Assembly: GCF_000337415.1 (NCBI RefSeq) | Contig: NZ_AOJD01000018.1 | Location: forward strand, 1 to 52,715 | Origin: Halorubrum tebenquichense DSM 14210 | GTDB taxonomy: Archaea; Halobacteriota; Halobacteria; Halobacteriales; Haloferacaceae | DNA: 52,715 nt | Direction of reading: 5' to 3' | In this document: piece after piece, positions 44,211-52,715 of the stretch | Numbering within the stretch: the first letter of the stretch is position 1 | How the letters are laid out: every line of letters begins with the position of its first letter | The notes under the pieces: generated by a model | The model's input: the letters and a program-made list of their open reading frames with translations, nothing else | Database searches by the model: none | What the model was told of the DNA's origin: nothing | Position numbers and translations under genes: made by a program

Positions 44211-45038
44211 CTACAGTTCGTCCTCGAAGTCTTCGAGGGCGAACACGGTGTCGGCCCCGCGGCGGTCGAGCGTCTCGTTGGCGAGGAGCCAGTAGACGAC
44301 CGACAGCGCGCGGCGACCCTTGTTGTTCGTCGGGATGACGAGGTCGACGTTCGACAGCTGGTTGTTGGAGTCGCACATCGCGATGACCGGGATGCCGACG
44401 GTGATGGCCTCCTTGACGGCCTGCGCGTCGCCGATCGGGTCGGTCACCACGACGACGTCCGGCTCGATGTAGCCGGCGTAGTCGGGGTTCGTCAGCGTGC
44501 CCGGGATGAAGCGGCCGGTGCGGGCGCGGGCCCCGATGGCGTCCGCGAACTTCTCGGCCGGGAACCGGCCGTACTGCCGCGAGGACGTGACGAGGATCTG
44601 CTCGGGGTTGTAGTTCGAGAGGAAGTCCGCGGCCGTGCGGATCCGCTGGTCCGTCAGGCTCACGTCGAGGACGTACAGCCCGTCGTCGCGGACGCGGTGG
44701 ATGAACCGCTCCATGTCCTTCGTCTTCTGCTGGGTCCCGATGTGGACACCCGCGGAGAGGTAGTCCTCGACGGGGATCAGCAGGTCGACGTCGTCGTCCG
44801 GCATGACGTCGTCGTCGAAGGGGGAGGCGTCCTCCTCCTCGGTGGTCTCGTCCGCGGCCGCGTCGGCGGCCGCGCTCTCGGCGTCGGCGGTCCCAGTTTC
44901 GGCGTCGGCGGACGCCCCCTCGGCGGCCGCGTCGGCGGTCGGTTCCTCGGTCGTGTCGGCCTCCTCCTCGACCGCCGCGTCGACCGCCTCGGTCTCCGCG
45001 TCGTCGTCGAGTTCGACCGCGTCGTTGTCTTCGCTCAT
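44211..45038 (-). CDS. rpsB: 30S ribosomal protein S2
   Basis: 275 residues. The S2 fold starts at about residue 78 ([28 protein letters not shown]); the first ~75 residues are an Ala/Asp/Glu low-complexity extension absent from most archaeal S2. [18 protein letters not shown] and [25 protein letters not shown] are typical. Last gene of the S13...S2 operon, 16 bases after enolase. Confidence 0.97.
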   Translation of the reverse strand: MSEDNDAVELDDDAETEAVDAAVEEEADTTEEPTADAAAEGASADAETGTADAESAAADAAADETTEEEDASPFDDDVMPDDDVDLLIPVEDYLSAGVHIGTQQKTKDMERFIHRVRDDGLYVLDVSLTDQRIRTAADFLSNYNPEQILVTSSRQYGRFPAEKFADAIGARARTGRFIPGTLTNPDYAGYIEPDVVVVTDPIGDAQAVKEAITVGIPVIAMCDSNNQLSNVDLVIPTNNKGRRALSVVYWLLANETLDRRGADTVFALEDFEDEL

Positions 45039-45054
45039 GCGTGGTGTCGGTCCG

Positions 45055-46257
45055 TCATACCGCGTCGTCCGCGATGCGGACCAGTTCGTTCAGCTTGGCC
45101 GTTCGCTCGCCGCCGACCGTGCCGGTCTTGATGTAGCCGGCGTCGGTCGCCACGGCGAGGTGTGCGATGGTCGCGTCCTCGGTCTCGCCCGAGCGGTGCG
45201 AGATAACCGTCTCGTACCCGTTGCGGGCGGCGAGTTCGACCGCGTCGAACGCGTCCGACAGCGTCCCGATCTGGTTCGGCTTGATCAGGATGCTGTTGGC
45301 CGCGCCCGCGTCGATCCCGTCCTGAAGCCGCTCGACGTTGGTGACGAACAGGTCGTCGCCGCAGATCAGCGTCCGGTCGCCGACCCGGTCGGTCAGCTCC
45401 GCGAACGCCTCGTAGTCGTTCTCGTCGAGCGGGTCCTCGACGTACGCGAGGTCGTACTCGTCGACGAGGCCGGCGACGTACTCGATCTGCTCGTCGGCCG
45501 ACTTCGTCTCGTCGCCGTAGACGTACGCCTCTCGGTCGTCGTCGTACAGCTCGGCGGCGGCCATGTCGAGCCCGAAGCGGATCTCGAATCCGACTTCGTC
45601 CTCGACGCGGTCGACCGCCTCGTCGACGACCTCGAACGCCTCCGCGTCCGAGATCGGGGGTGCCCACGCGCCCTCGTCGCCCTTCGCCGCGGGGACGCCG
45701 CGCTCGTCGAGCACGTCCGCGACCGCCGCGTGGACCGCGGCGTTCGCGAAGACGGCCTCCGAGACGCTCGGCGCGCCCACGGGCGCGGCGAGGAACTCCT
45801 GAATGTGGGTCGCCTCCTTGGCGTGTTCCCCGCCGCCGACGACGTTGCCGAGCGGAACGGGGAAGTTCTCGCCGCGGAACGCGCCCCCGAGGTGCTGGTA
45901 TAACGGCGCGCCGAGCACGTCGGCGGCGGCCTTCGCGGCCGCCATCGAGATGGCGACGGCGCTGTTCGCGCCGATGGCGGAGAAGTCGTCCGTCCCGTCG
46001 GCGGCGCGCAAGGCGTTGTCGACCGCCCGCTGGTCGCCCGCGTAGACGCCTTCGAGGCGCGGCACCGCGTGTTCGCGGGCCTTCGCGATCGACTCGCTCG
46101 CGGGCAGTTCGATCGCCTCGTACTCGCCGGTCGAGGCCCCGCTGGGGGCCGCACCGCGGCCGAAGCCGCCGGACTCGGTGAGCACGTCGGCCTCGACGGT
46201 CGGGTTGCCCCGCGAGTCGAGCACGCGACGCAGCGAGACGCTCGTGATCCGCGTCAT
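45055..46257 (-). CDS. eno: Enolase (phosphopyruvate hydratase)
   Basis: 400 residues. N-terminal [36 protein letters not shown], catalytic [14 protein letters not shown] and GDDLFVTN, and the motif [15 protein letters not shown] with the acid/base Lys, plus SHRSGETED. It converts 2-phosphoglycerate to PEP. It overlaps rpoK by one base, within the ribosomal operon as usual in archaea. Confidence 0.97.
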   Translation of the reverse strand: MTRITSVSLRRVLDSRGNPTVEADVLTESGGFGRGAAPSGASTGEYEAIELPASESIAKAREHAVPRLEGVYAGDQRAVDNALRAADGTDDFSAIGANSAVAISMAAAKAAADVLGAPLYQHLGGAFRGENFPVPLGNVVGGGEHAKEATHIQEFLAAPVGAPSVSEAVFANAAVHAAVADVLDERGVPAAKGDEGAWAPPISDAEAFEVVDEAVDRVEDEVGFEIRFGLDMAAAELYDDDREAYVYGDETKSADEQIEYVAGLVDEYDLAYVEDPLDENDYEAFAELTDRVGDRTLICGDDLFVTNVERLQDGIDAGAANSILIKPNQIGTLSDAFDAVELAARNGYETVISHRSGETEDATIAHLAVATDAGYIKTGTVGGERTAKLNELVRIADDAV

Positions 46258-46433
46258 CAGCTCTCCCTCCGTACCGTGAAGGGGAGCGCGCCCGCGTCGT
46301 ACTCCTCCGCGGCGACGAGGATCGGCTCCGTCTGGTCCGTGTCGATCAGCACGGGTGCCCCGTAGGACACCTGCAGCGCTCGCGCGCCGAGGATGCGTGC
46401 CTTCTCGTATCGGTTGTATCGCTGTCCTGACAT
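46257..46433 (-). CDS. rpoK: DNA-directed RNA polymerase subunit K (RpoK/Rpb6)
   Basis: 58 residues read directly from the reverse strand: it starts [19 protein letters not shown], continues [20 protein letters not shown] and ends [20 protein letters not shown] is the archaeal Rpb6 core that stabilises RNA polymerase assembly. Its stop overlaps the eno start as TGATG; the rpoN stop is three bases upstream. The length is standard for archaeal RpoK. Confidence 0.95.
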   Translation of the reverse strand: MSGQRYNRYEKARILGARALQVSYGAPVLIDTDQTEPILVAAEEYDAGALPFTVRRES

Positions 46434-46436
46434 GGA

Positions 46437-46631
46437 TTACTGGTACGGTGAGACGACGTCGACGAGGTCGCGGTGGCTCACCAGCATGCGCCGGCAGCAG
46501 TGGCGGTCGACCCCGAGGTCGTCGAGCACCTCGCCGGGGTCTTCGTCGCCCTCGCGAGCCCGCTCTTTGAACTCTTCCCAGTGTTCACCCACGACGTTGC
46601 CGCACGTGAAACACCGGACGGGGATCATCAT
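46437..46631 (-). CDS. rpoN: DNA-directed RNA polymerase subunit N (RpoN/Rpb10)
   Basis: 64 residues. It has the zinc-bundle CFTCGNVVG (near residue 7) and [10 protein letters not shown] (near 44), the Rpb10 Cys pattern. Two start codons are adjacent (46631 and 46628); 46631 is preferred because the extended ribosome binding site ends 2 bases before it, with its GAGGTG core about 8 bases away. Confidence 0.96.
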   Translation of the reverse strand: MMIPVRCFTCGNVVGEHWEEFKERAREGDEDPGEVLDDLGVDRHCCRRMLVSHRDLVDVVSPYQ

Positions 46632-46633
46632 GA

Positions 46634-46645
46634 CTGGATCACCTC
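46634..46645 (-). promoter_or_regulatory. Unusually long ribosome binding site of rpoN
   Basis: On the reverse strand the sequence is GAGGTGATCCAG, twelve consecutive bases complementary to the standard 16S rRNA 3' end (CUGGAUCACCUC). It overlaps the rpsI stop codon. Typical sites pair 4-7 bases. Confidence 0.75.
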
Positions 46646-47042
46646 AGCGGTAGGACTTCTGGTAGCGAGCGCGCGCGCCGGGTCCGCCCCACTTCTTGGG
46701 TTCGGACTGGCGCACGTCGTTGACCAGCAGGGTGCGGTCGAAGCTCATGTACGCGTCCCGCAACTCGGCGTCGCCGAGGTGCTGGACGAGACCGCGCGCG
46801 ATGGCGGTCCGCGTCGCGTCGGCCTGGCCGCTGAACCCGCCGCCCTCGACGTCGATGTCGATGTCGACGCCGTCGCGGAGGTCCTCGCCAGCGATGCGGA
46901 ACGGCTCCAGCATCTTGAGCCGCGCCTGCTCCGGTTCGACCAGCTCGACTGGCTGGGAGTTGATGCGAACGCGACCCTCGCCCTCGCGCACCGTGGCGCG
47001 GGCGACGGCCGTCTTCTTCTTGCCTGAGGTGTTCGTTACCAT
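46644..47042 (-). CDS. rpsI: 30S ribosomal protein S9
   Basis: 132 residues. [21 protein letters not shown] at the N-terminus, [23 protein letters not shown] in the centre, and the basic C-terminus [17 protein letters not shown], whose last Arg contacts the P-site tRNA. It overlaps rplM by seven bases and precedes rpoN. Confidence 0.97.
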   Translation of the reverse strand: MVTNTSGKKKTAVARATVREGEGRVRINSQPVELVEPEQARLKMLEPFRIAGEDLRDGVDIDIDVEGGGFSGQADATRTAIARGLVQHLGDAELRDAYMSFDRTLLVNDVRQSEPKKWGGPGARARYQKSYR

Positions 47043-47485
47043 GTGACGTTGGCTCCCAGAGACTCGGAGATCGATCCGAGCGTCGTGAATTTGATGTTCG
47101 AGAGGCGGTCGAGCGACGTGCCGTCGAGGACGACGCTCTCGACGTCCTCGTCGCGCTCGTAGGGGTTCCCGACGTACACGCGCACGTTCGAGAACGCCTC
47201 GCGACCGTCCTCGGACTTGTACGGTAGCATACCGCGGATGGCGCGCTTGAAGATGCGGTCGGGGCGCTTGGGGTAGTACGGCCCGCTGTCCGAGCCGAGC
47301 TCCGCGCGCTTGTGGTACGTCTCCATCGTCGCCTCCTCGTTGCCGGTGATGACGGCGCGCTCGGCGTTGACGACGGCGACGGTCTCCCCGGCGAGGGCGC
47401 GCTGGGCGACCTCCGAGGAGACGCGACCGAGGATACAGTCGCGGGCGTCGACGACGACGTCCGCGTCTATCTTCGCGAGACTCAT
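47036..47485 (-). CDS. rplM: 50S ribosomal protein L13
   Basis: 149 residues. [31 protein letters not shown] and [23 protein letters not shown] are characteristic. It overlaps L18e by four bases (ATGA), with GAGG just upstream of its ATG inside the L18e gene. Confidence 0.97.
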   Translation of the reverse strand: MSLAKIDADVVVDARDCILGRVSSEVAQRALAGETVAVVNAERAVITGNEEATMETYHKRAELGSDSGPYYPKRPDRIFKRAIRGMLPYKSEDGREAFSNVRVYVGNPYERDEDVESVVLDGTSLDRLSNIKFTTLGSISESLGANVTW

Positions 47486-47835
47486 CGGATGATCCTCACG
47501 TTGCTTCCTTCCGGGTTCTGTTCGACGTACTGTTCCAGCGTCACCGCTTCGCCGGTCTGGTCGATCTTCGTCCGGGCGGTCCCGGAGAAGTCGACCGCGG
47601 CGACGGTGACGTTCGTTTCGAGCACACCGCTGCCCAGCACCTTGCCGGGGACGACGACCGTCTCGTCTTCCTGAGCGTACCGCTCGATGCGGCCCAGGTT
47701 GACCTCAGCGTGCGTGCGCCGTGGCTTCTCTAGTCGATCGGCGACATCCTGCCACACGTTGGCACCGGAATCTCGCGAGACCGACTTCAGATCGGCGATG
47801 AGGTTCTGTAGTTTCGGGTTCGTCTTGCTACTCAT
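47482..47835 (-). CDS. 50S ribosomal protein L18e
   Basis: 117 residues. Archaeal/eukaryotic L18e/eL18: [42 protein letters not shown], then [21 protein letters not shown] good ribosome binding site (AGGAGG, 7-base spacer to the ATG) is in the 39-base gap after tRNA-Leu, so this gene is the first coding gene after the tRNA. Confidence 0.96.
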   Translation of the reverse strand: MSSKTNPKLQNLIADLKSVSRDSGANVWQDVADRLEKPRRTHAEVNLGRIERYAQEDETVVVPGKVLGSGVLETNVTVAAVDFSGTARTKIDQTGEAVTLEQYVEQNPEGSNVRIIR

Positions 47836-47874
47836 AGCTGTCCCTCCTGAACGGAGAGTTCGTGGAAAACGGAG

Positions 47875-47959
47875 TGCAGGGAGCAGGATTTGAACCTGCG
47901 GACCTCTACAGGACAGCGCCCTGAACGCTGCGCCGTTGGCCTGACTTGGCTATCCCTGC
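47875..47959 (-). tRNA. tRNA-Leu (anticodon CAG)
   Basis: 85 bases, reverse strand. Acceptor GCAGGGA pairs with UCCCUGC, discriminator A; D-arm GCCAAGUCAGGCC; anticodon stem CAGCG/CGCUG with loop UUCAGGG (anticodon CAG); a long variable arm typical of tRNA-Leu; T-arm GCAGGUUCAAAUCCUGC. No intron is visible. CCA is not encoded. It lies inside the ribosomal operon between rpoD and L18e. Confidence 0.95.
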
Positions 47960-47985
47960 GTGCACTCCTTCGTATTCCGGCTCCC

Positions 47986-48001
47986 TTCAAACCACTTTCG
48001 G
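47986..48001 (-). promoter_or_regulatory. Probable promoter of tRNA-Leu
   Basis: On the reverse strand, CGAAAGT followed by GGTTTGAA (BRE- and TATA-like) is centred about 30 bases before the tRNA 5' end, so the tRNA may be transcribed separately from the operon that surrounds it and also feed L18e. Confidence 0.45.
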
Positions 48002-48108
48002 TCCCGCCGTCCGTCGACGGCGCGGCGGCCGCCTCGGCGAGCGAGGCAGGCCGGCGGCTGTCGACGGGGGCGACGGTCAGGGGGTTGGTTCGAAGGGCCG
48101 TCATTTCC

Positions 48109-48861
48109 TTATACCGCGACTTTCGTCTGTAGTTCGTCCGCGCGCTCCTCGATGGTGTCGATCGCGCGGAGCAGCAGTTCCTCGACGTCGAACGAGCCGT
48201 CCGTCTCGATGTGGAAGACGAACGCGCCCGGCACGTCCTCGACCGCGACCTCCTTCCCGGGGAACCGTTCCGAGAGGTCGTTGTCGAAGTCGTCCGTGAG
48301 CTCGATCTCCCCGTCGGGCGTCTCGATGACGCCGCGGAGGATGTTCGGCTCGTCGTCGTCGAACTCGCCGCGGTCGCCTTCGACCGTGACGCGCTGGAGG
48401 TGGCGGTAGCCGACGGAAACGCCGCCCTGGTGTTTGGCGTGCTCCTTGCCGGTGTCGAGGACCGCGTCGGCCTCGAACTCCAACCGCTGTCCCTCCTTCA
48501 GCTCGATGATCGGCACGTTGTCGTCGGCGACCTCGACGAGCGGATCGCTGCACTCGATGTCGCCGGAGTACGCCGTCGCCGGCCCCTCGACGTCGAGCGC
48601 GAGTGTGACCTCGTCGCCGACCTCGAAGTCGTCGAGCGGCGTCGTCAGGGGGATGAGCCCCAGACGCAGGCCGATCATCTCGTCGAACATGACCGAGGAG
48701 TTCTCGACGAACCGGACGGTGTCGATCGAGAACGTCGGGACGTCGGCGATCATCGCCCGGCGGATGCCGTTGGCGAGCGCCGGCGTGAGCCCGCGGATGA
48801 GCACCCGCGCGCTGCGTTCGTCCCGTTCGACGTACTGGACGTCGAATTCGTCTTCGGTCAT
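48109..48861 (-). CDS. rpoD: DNA-directed RNA polymerase subunit D (RpoD/Rpb3)
   Basis: 250 residues from the ATG at 48861. Alpha/Rpb3 core with [53 protein letters not shown] near the N-terminus and VETDG-like C-terminal dimerisation segments. In the insert domain only one Cys (IECSDP) is seen, so the Fe-S cluster found in some archaeal RpoD is not expected. It follows rpsK with a 1-base gap. Confidence 0.96.
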   Translation of the reverse strand: MTEDEFDVQYVERDERSARVLIRGLTPALANGIRRAMIADVPTFSIDTVRFVENSSVMFDEMIGLRLGLIPLTTPLDDFEVGDEVTLALDVEGPATAYSGDIECSDPLVEVADDNVPIIELKEGQRLEFEADAVLDTGKEHAKHQGGVSVGYRHLQRVTVEGDRGEFDDDEPNILRGVIETPDGEIELTDDFDNDLSERFPGKEVAVEDVPGAFVFHIETDGSFDVEELLLRAIDTIEERADELQTKVAV

Positions 48862-48862
48862 G

Positions 48863-49255
48863 TCAGACTCGCTTGTTCTTCGGTGCCTTCGTCCCGTCGT
48901 GCGGGATGGGCGTGACGTCCTCGATCCGGCCGATCTCGACGCCCGCACGCGAGAGCGCGCGGATCGTCGCCTGCGCACCGGGACCGGTGGACTTGTTGAG
49001 GTTGCCGCCGGGGCCGCGCACGCGAACGTGCACGCCCTCCAGCCCGGCGTCCTTGACGCGCTCGGCGACGACCTCCGCCATCTGCATGGCGGCGTACGGC
49101 GACGCCTCGTCGCGGTTCTGCTTCACCACGGTGCCGCCGGACGACTTGGCGATCGTCTCGGCACCCGTCTCGTCGGTGACCGTGATGAGCGTGTTGTTGA
49201 ACGACGCGTACACGTGGGCGATGCCCCACTTTCCTCCGTCTTCGGATTCACTCAT
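48863..49255 (-). CDS. rpsK: 30S ribosomal protein S11
   Basis: 130 residues from the ATG at 49255. [25 protein letters not shown] at the N-terminus, then [28 protein letters not shown] and [24 protein letters not shown] of its ribosome binding site lies across the rpsD stop, 4 bases before the start gap, giving coupled translation. Confidence 0.97.
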   Translation of the reverse strand: MSESEDGGKWGIAHVYASFNNTLITVTDETGAETIAKSSGGTVVKQNRDEASPYAAMQMAEVVAERVKDAGLEGVHVRVRGPGGNLNKSTGPGAQATIRALSRAGVEIGRIEDVTPIPHDGTKAPKNKRV

Positions 49256-49259
49256 GATG

Positions 49260-49787
49260 TTACTCCTGTGACTCCGCGCGCTCGGGGTGGAGATCGTCCG
49301 CGAGCGGACTGTTCTCGTCGAAGGCGATGGCACCTTCGTCGTCGACGTCCACCTTCACCGACGGGCGCGTGACGCGAGCGCCGTTGACGGTGATGTGGCC
49401 GTGGACGATGAACTGGCGGGCCTGCTGGGTCGAGGAGGCGAATCCCTGGCGGTAGACGACCGTCTGGAGGCGACGCTCCAGGAGGTCGGTCACGTCGAGC
49501 GACAGGACCGTCGAGATGTCGTCGTTGTCGCCGAGGATGCCGATGCGGCGGAGCCGTGCGACGAACTCCGCGCCGGCGTCCTGGGCGGCGTCGACGTCGC
49601 CCTGCGCCTCGCCGAGCAGCCGTCGGGCCTCCCGGCGCATGTTGCGCAGCTCGGACTGGGCGCGCCAGAACTCCTCTTTGTTCTTCAGACCGTACCGCGA
49701 GAGGAGGTCGGACTCCTCGGCGATGCGCTCGCCTTGGTACGGGTGGTTCGGCGTCTCGTAGCCCTTGGTGTTTTTCCCGGTGCTCAT
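49260..49787 (-). CDS. rpsD: 30S ribosomal protein S4
   Basis: 175 residues. [38 protein letters not shown] at the N-terminus; S4 RNA-binding domain with [37 protein letters not shown] (about 105-142). It overlaps the rpsM stop by four bases (ATGA). Confidence 0.97.
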   Translation of the reverse strand: MSTGKNTKGYETPNHPYQGERIAEESDLLSRYGLKNKEEFWRAQSELRNMRREARRLLGEAQGDVDAAQDAGAEFVARLRRIGILGDNDDISTVLSLDVTDLLERRLQTVVYRQGFASSTQQARQFIVHGHITVNGARVTRPSVKVDVDDEGAIAFDENSPLADDLHPERAESQE

Positions 49788-50305
49788 TCGTCGTCACCGC
49801 CTTCGTTGTCGGCCATCTCCTCGCGGATCTCCTCGACGTTGACCCCGATGGTCCCCTCCGAGCGACCCGTGGACTTGGTGCGCTGGCCGCGGACCTTCTG
49901 TCCGCGCTTGTGACGCACGCCCTTGTACGATTCGATGATCTTCATCCGGTTGATGTCGTGGCGGCGCTTCTCGTCGACGTCGGTGCCGACGAGGTGCGTC
50001 GTCTCTCCGGTGAAGAAGTCGTTCTGTCTGTTCGTCATCCACGACGGGACGTGGTCTTCGAGGTTCTCGGCGATGTCGACCACCGCGTCGATGTCCTCCT
50101 CGTCGAGGAGCCCGAACGTGGCGCTTCGGTCCACGTCGGCCTTCTCGGCGACCAGCCGCGCCGTGCGCGTGCCGATGCCGTCGAGTTCGGACAGGCTTCG
50201 CTCGACCGTCTTCGTCCCGTCGAGGTCCGCGCCCCCGATCCGAACGAAGTACTGGAGGTCTTCCTCCTCCTCCGGCGAGTCGTCCTGTGATTCTTCCGTG
50301 CTCAT
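49784..50305 (-). CDS. rpsM: 30S ribosomal protein S13
   Basis: 173 residues from the ATG at 50305. A short acidic start (about 1-16) precedes [37 protein letters not shown], and the basic C-terminus [23 protein letters not shown]. First protein gene of the operon, 56 bases after tRNA-Ser. Confidence 0.97.
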   Translation of the reverse strand: MSTEESQDDSPEEEEDLQYFVRIGGADLDGTKTVERSLSELDGIGTRTARLVAEKADVDRSATFGLLDEEDIDAVVDIAENLEDHVPSWMTNRQNDFFTGETTHLVGTDVDEKRRHDINRMKIIESYKGVRHKRGQKVRGQRTKSTGRSEGTIGVNVEEIREEMADNEGGDDE

Positions 50306-50361
50306 GTGTTGGTTGTGGTGAGCCCTACCGGCGCGAATCCGGCGGTACTCGTCCGTTCGAG

Positions 50362-50447
50362 CGTTGCGGCGGGGATTCGAACCCCGGAGGCAGTGACGCC
50401 ACAGAGTTAGCAACCCTGCGCCTTGGGCCAGGCTTGGCTACCGCAAC
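50362..50447 (-). tRNA. tRNA-Ser (anticodon GCU)
   Basis: 86 bases, reverse strand. Acceptor GUUGCGG pairs with CCGCAAC, discriminator G; anticodon stem CAGGG/CUCUG with loop UUGCUAA (anticodon GCU); long variable arm; T-arm CGGGGUUCGAAUCCCCG. No intron seen. It stands directly ahead of rpsM and may share its transcript. Confidence 0.95.
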
Positions 50448-50525
50448 CCGCGTTGTATCATCGCCCTCGCGGACTCGGGGCCCGACGCCCCTACAGTTCG
50501 TGCGTTCGTTACCTCCCGCTTTCAG

Positions 50526-50533
50526 TACTTAAA
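50526..50533 (-). promoter_or_regulatory. TATA box for tRNA-Ser and the ribosomal operon
   Basis: TTTAAGTA on the reverse strand. Transcription would start near 50500, about 50 bases before the tRNA, so the tRNA would be processed from a longer transcript that can continue into rpsM. Confidence 0.5.
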
Positions 50534-50624
50534 CATCACGAATCGGTCGGGTCGCTGTGGGGAGTTCCCACGGTCGTCGTCGACGCCCTCGGGACGACGA
50601 GCCGGCAGTGCCGAACCGGTCGCG

Positions 50625-50713
50625 TCGGACCTCGGAAGCGTCGCATCGTCGGACCTCGGAAGCGTCGCGCCGTCGGATCCGGTACGCGTCGCGCCGTCGG
50701 GTTCCGTGAGGCG
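50625..50713 (+). repeat. 24-bp tandem repeat, about 3.7 copies
   Basis: Units at 50625, 50649, 50673 and 50697, consensus TCGGACCTCGGAAGCGTCGC plus 4 bases; the third and fourth are progressively more diverged. It lies between tRNA-Ser and the zinc dehydrogenase promoter. A 24-bp unit would keep a frame (8 residues) but no gene runs through it. Confidence 0.85.
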
Positions 50714-50717
50714 TACT

Positions 50718-50725
50718 GTTTAGTA
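50718..50725 (+). promoter_or_regulatory. TATA box of the zinc dehydrogenase gene
   Basis: GTTTAGTA about 27 bases before the ATG at 50748 (leaderless). A 6-bp inverted repeat (GGTCCC/GGGACC, 50726-50743) overlaps the expected transcription start. Confidence 0.5.
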
Positions 50726-50747
50726 GGTCCCGCGGGAGGGACCGAAC

Positions 50748-51788
50748 ATGAAGGCCGTTCAGTTCGGCGACCACGGCGACCGCGACGTGATCGAGTACGG
50801 CGAGTTCCCCGACCCCGAACCGGGTCGCGGCGAGGTGGTGATCGAGGTCAAGGCGGGCGCGCTGAACCACCTCGACATCTGGACGCGACGCGGGATGCCC
50901 GGCATCGACCTGGAGATGCCGCACATCCCCGGCAGCGACGCGGCGGGCGTCGTCGAGTCCGTCGGTGAGGGCGTGACGCGCTTCGAGCCGGGCGACCGCG
51001 TCGCTGTGAGCGCCGGCGTCTCCTGCGGGAACTGCGAGTTCTGTCGCAACGGCGAGGAGTCGCTTTGCGTCTCCTTCCACATCATCGGCGAGCACGTCCG
51101 CGGCGTCCACGCCGAGAAGGCGGTCGTCCCCGAGGCGAACCTCGTTCCGGTCCCCGACGGCGTCGACTGGGAAGTGGCCGGCTCCGCGTCGCTCGTCTTC
51201 CAGACCGCGTGGCGCATGCTCCACACGCGCGCCGACATCGAGGCGGGCGAGAAGGTGCTCGTCCTCGGTGCCTCCGGCGGCGTCGGCCACGCGGCCGTCC
51301 AGATCGCCGACCACGCCGGGTGTGAGGTGTTCGCGACCGCCTCGACCGAAGAGAAGCTCTCGCACGCCGAGAACTGCGGCGCGGACCACGTCATCGACTA
51401 CGAGGCGAACGACTTCGCCGACGAGATCAGCGCCCGTACCGGCAAACGCGGCGTCGACGTCGTCGTCGACCACGTCGGCGAGGCCACCTACCCGGACTCG
51501 CTGAAGTCGATGGCGAAGGGCGGCCGACTCGTCACCTGCGGGGCGACGACCGGCGGGAACCCCGGTGCCGGGCTCAACCGCATCTTCTGGAACCAGCTGT
51601 CGGTGCTCGGCTCGACGATGGCGACGCCCGGCGAGGTCGACGACGTCCTGGAACTGGTCTGGGACGGCACCTTCGAACCCCGCGTCCGCGAGATCCTCCC
51701 GATGAGCGAGGCCGCGCGCGCACACGAGATGATCGAGAACCGTGAGGGCTTTGGCAAAGTGGTCGTAAAGCCCGACAGTGAGCTCTGA
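50748..51788 (+). CDS. Zinc-containing MDR-family dehydrogenase (quinone reductase-like)
   Basis: 346 residues. Structural zinc site CGNCEFCRNGEESLC (about 89-103), NAD(P) motif VLVLGASGGVGHAAVQIADHAG (about 168-189). The position of the catalytic zinc Cys is taken by NHLDIW (about 42-47), so it resembles the quinone oxidoreductase-type branch with the structural zinc only. GSDAAGVVESVGEGVTRFEPGD is standard. The substrate is unknown. Confidence 0.88.
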   Translation: MKAVQFGDHGDRDVIEYGEFPDPEPGRGEVVIEVKAGALNHLDIWTRRGMPGIDLEMPHIPGSDAAGVVESVGEGVTRFEPGDRVAVSAGVSCGNCEFCRNGEESLCVSFHIIGEHVRGVHAEKAVVPEANLVPVPDGVDWEVAGSASLVFQTAWRMLHTRADIEAGEKVLVLGASGGVGHAAVQIADHAGCEVFATASTEEKLSHAENCGADHVIDYEANDFADEISARTGKRGVDVVVDHVGEATYPDSLKSMAKGGRLVTCGATTGGNPGAGLNRIFWNQLSVLGSTMATPGEVDDVLELVWDGTFEPRVREILPMSEAARAHEMIENREGFGKVVVKPDSEL

Positions 51789-52188
51789 GACCGACGCCGG
51801 CGCGGACGAGGCCGCCGACGGCACCACCGACGGCGGCTACGTTCACGTCCCCGGAACCGAGGGCGACGGCGGGACGGACGACGCCGCGACCGACAGCGTC
51901 CGCGACCGCGACGCGCCCGACCCCGGCGACGGCCCGCGGAACGGGACGGCGTCGACCGACGACCCGACGGCCGACGGCTTCGGCCGCAAGGGGTGGGCGC
52001 TGACCGCCGTGCTGTTCACCTGCGTGCTGGTGATCCCGGGGATCATCTACGTCTACCCGTACGCCGCCGGCGCGTTCGGTCTCACGTTCTTCGCGACGTA
52101 CCTCGCGCTCCCGCTCGTCCCCGCGCTCCTCCTCGGACTCGTCGCGGTCTGGTCGATGACGGCCGCGACTGCGGACGACGAGGCGTGA
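51778..52188 (+). CDS. Small membrane protein with acidic N-terminus
   Basis: 136 residues from a GTG at 51778, overlapping the end of the dehydrogenase gene by 11 bases. The first ~65 residues are an Asp/Thr-rich disordered segment; then two membrane helices (WALTAVLFTCVLVIPGIIYVYPYA and FGLTFFATYLALPLVPALLLGLVAVW). I do not recognise the family. Coupled translation with the dehydrogenase. Confidence 0.68.
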   Translation: MSSETDAGADEAADGTTDGGYVHVPGTEGDGGTDDAATDSVRDRDAPDPGDGPRNGTASTDDPTADGFGRKGWALTAVLFTCVLVIPGIIYVYPYAAGAFGLTFFATYLALPLVPALLLGLVAVWSMTAATADDEA

Positions 52189-52296
52189 GGGACGGCAAGA
52201 CGTGAACCGCTCTCGCCCGGCGGCCGCCCGCTCACCGGCCGGTCCCGCGCGAGGGCGAACGACAACGGTTTTGAACGACACCCGCGGAGTGAGGCT

Positions 52297-52715
52297 ATGT
52301 TGATCACCGTCTCCGGCCCGCCGGGGAGCGGGAAGAGTACCAACGCCGTCCAGCTCGCGGACGCGCTCGGTCTCGGGCACGTCTCGGGCGGCGACATCTT
52401 CCGCGAGATGGCGGCCGAACGCGACATGACGCCCGTCGAGTTCAACGAGTTCGCCGAGGAGGACCCGCAGATCGACCGCGACCTCGACCGCCGGCTCCGC
52501 GAGATCGCCGTCGAGCGCGACGACGTCGTCCTCGAATCCCGGCTCGCCGGCTGGCTCGCGGCCGACCACGCGGACTTCCGGTTCTGGTTCGACGCCCCGC
52601 TTTCGGTCCGCGCGGAGCGGATCGCCGAGCGCGAGTCGAAGCCGGTCGACCGCGCGCGAACCGAGACGGAGCGCCGCGAGGCCTCCGAGCGCAAGCGGTA
52701 CGAGGAGTACTACAA
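52297..52715 (+). CDS. cmk: Cytidylate kinase, 3' end outside the window
   Basis: 139 residues to the window edge, without stop. The ATG at 52297 gives [24 protein letters not shown] (P-loop), then [20 protein letters not shown] and [37 protein letters not shown], the archaeal CMP kinase pattern. About 50 residues are expected beyond the edge. It makes CDP from CMP. Confidence 0.92.
   Translation, partial: MLITVSGPPGSGKSTNAVQLADALGLGHVSGGDIFREMAAERDMTPVEFNEFAEEDPQIDRDLDRRLREIAVERDDVVLESRLAGWLAADHADFRFWFDAPLSVRAERIAERESKPVDRARTETERREASERKRYEEYY

Overview
The window looks like a chromosomal segment of a halophilic archaeon (class Halobacteria). The evidence is very high GC with strong third-position GC bias, proteins rich in Asp and Glu, many TATA boxes about 25-30 bases upstream of ATG codons (leaderless mRNAs), archaeal information-processing genes (fen, rpoD/rpoN/rpoK, S13-S4-S11, L18e), a halobacterial-type 2Fe-2S ferredoxin, a Bat-type HTH regulator, Tat signal peptides and a PGF-CTERM-like tail. 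The style resembles Halorubrum and relatives, but no 16S gene is present and the genus is an inference. No CRISPR array, insertion sequence, integrase or rRNA gene was seen.

Layout. 0.4-4.3 kb (-): dabB-dabA, a predicted energy-coupled inorganic-carbon importer. 4.6-9.3 kb: an amidohydrolase, an Lrp/AsnC regulator, a thioesterase, glutaredoxin-like and cobalamin adenosyltransferase genes, a cupin, a rhodanese and a Vms1-like release factor. 9.35-9.67 kb: a structured non-coding repeat, with a second copy at 32.36-32.6 kb. 9.8-15.2 kb: DUF5802, a low-GC beta-helix lipoprotein gene, 6-phosphogluconate dehydrogenase, threonine synthase and an HTH_10 regulator. 15.2-18.5 kb (-): gcvH, gcvPA and gcvPB of the glycine cleavage system. 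18.7-24.2 kb: FEN1, a J-domain/2Fe-2S ferredoxin fusion, DoxX, a COG1107 RecJ-like protein with eroded active-site motifs, and a Yip1 membrane protein. 24.4-26.4 kb: a pilin-like protein and a low-GC secreted hydrolase. 26.5-28.7 kb: a sugar isomerase/oxidoreductase pair. 28.9-30.1 kb: PspA and a tiny membrane protein. 30.1-32.3 kb (-): the dgcN-dgcA pair, predicted D-glutamate catabolism. 32.7-40.1 kb: DUF5785, a chemotaxis transducer, formate dehydrogenase alpha subunit, a glycosylase-like protein, YqeC and a small repeat protein. 40.1-43.0 kb (-): mevalonate kinase, isopentenyl phosphate kinase and Mrp. 43.1-44.1 kb: two membrane proteins. 44.2-50.4 kb (-): the long archaeal ribosomal/RNA-polymerase operon from tRNA-Ser and S13 to enolase and S2. 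50.7-52.7 kb (+): a zinc dehydrogenase, a small membrane protein and the start of cytidylate kinase.

How the genes work together. The S13...S2 operon, followed after two oppositely oriented genes by mvk-ipk, matches the conserved archaeal arrangement linking translation, transcription and isoprenoid-lipid synthesis. Several genes overlap by a few bases (dabB/dabA, gcvPA/gcvPB, dgcN/dgcA, mvk/ipk, mrp/39759, S13/S4), indicating translational coupling. The observations most worth following are the two-copy structured element whose hairpins are kept while their sequences change, the ferredoxin carrying an intact J-domain, the RecJ-like protein with DHH replaced by DAA, and paired palindromes inserted inside fdhF.
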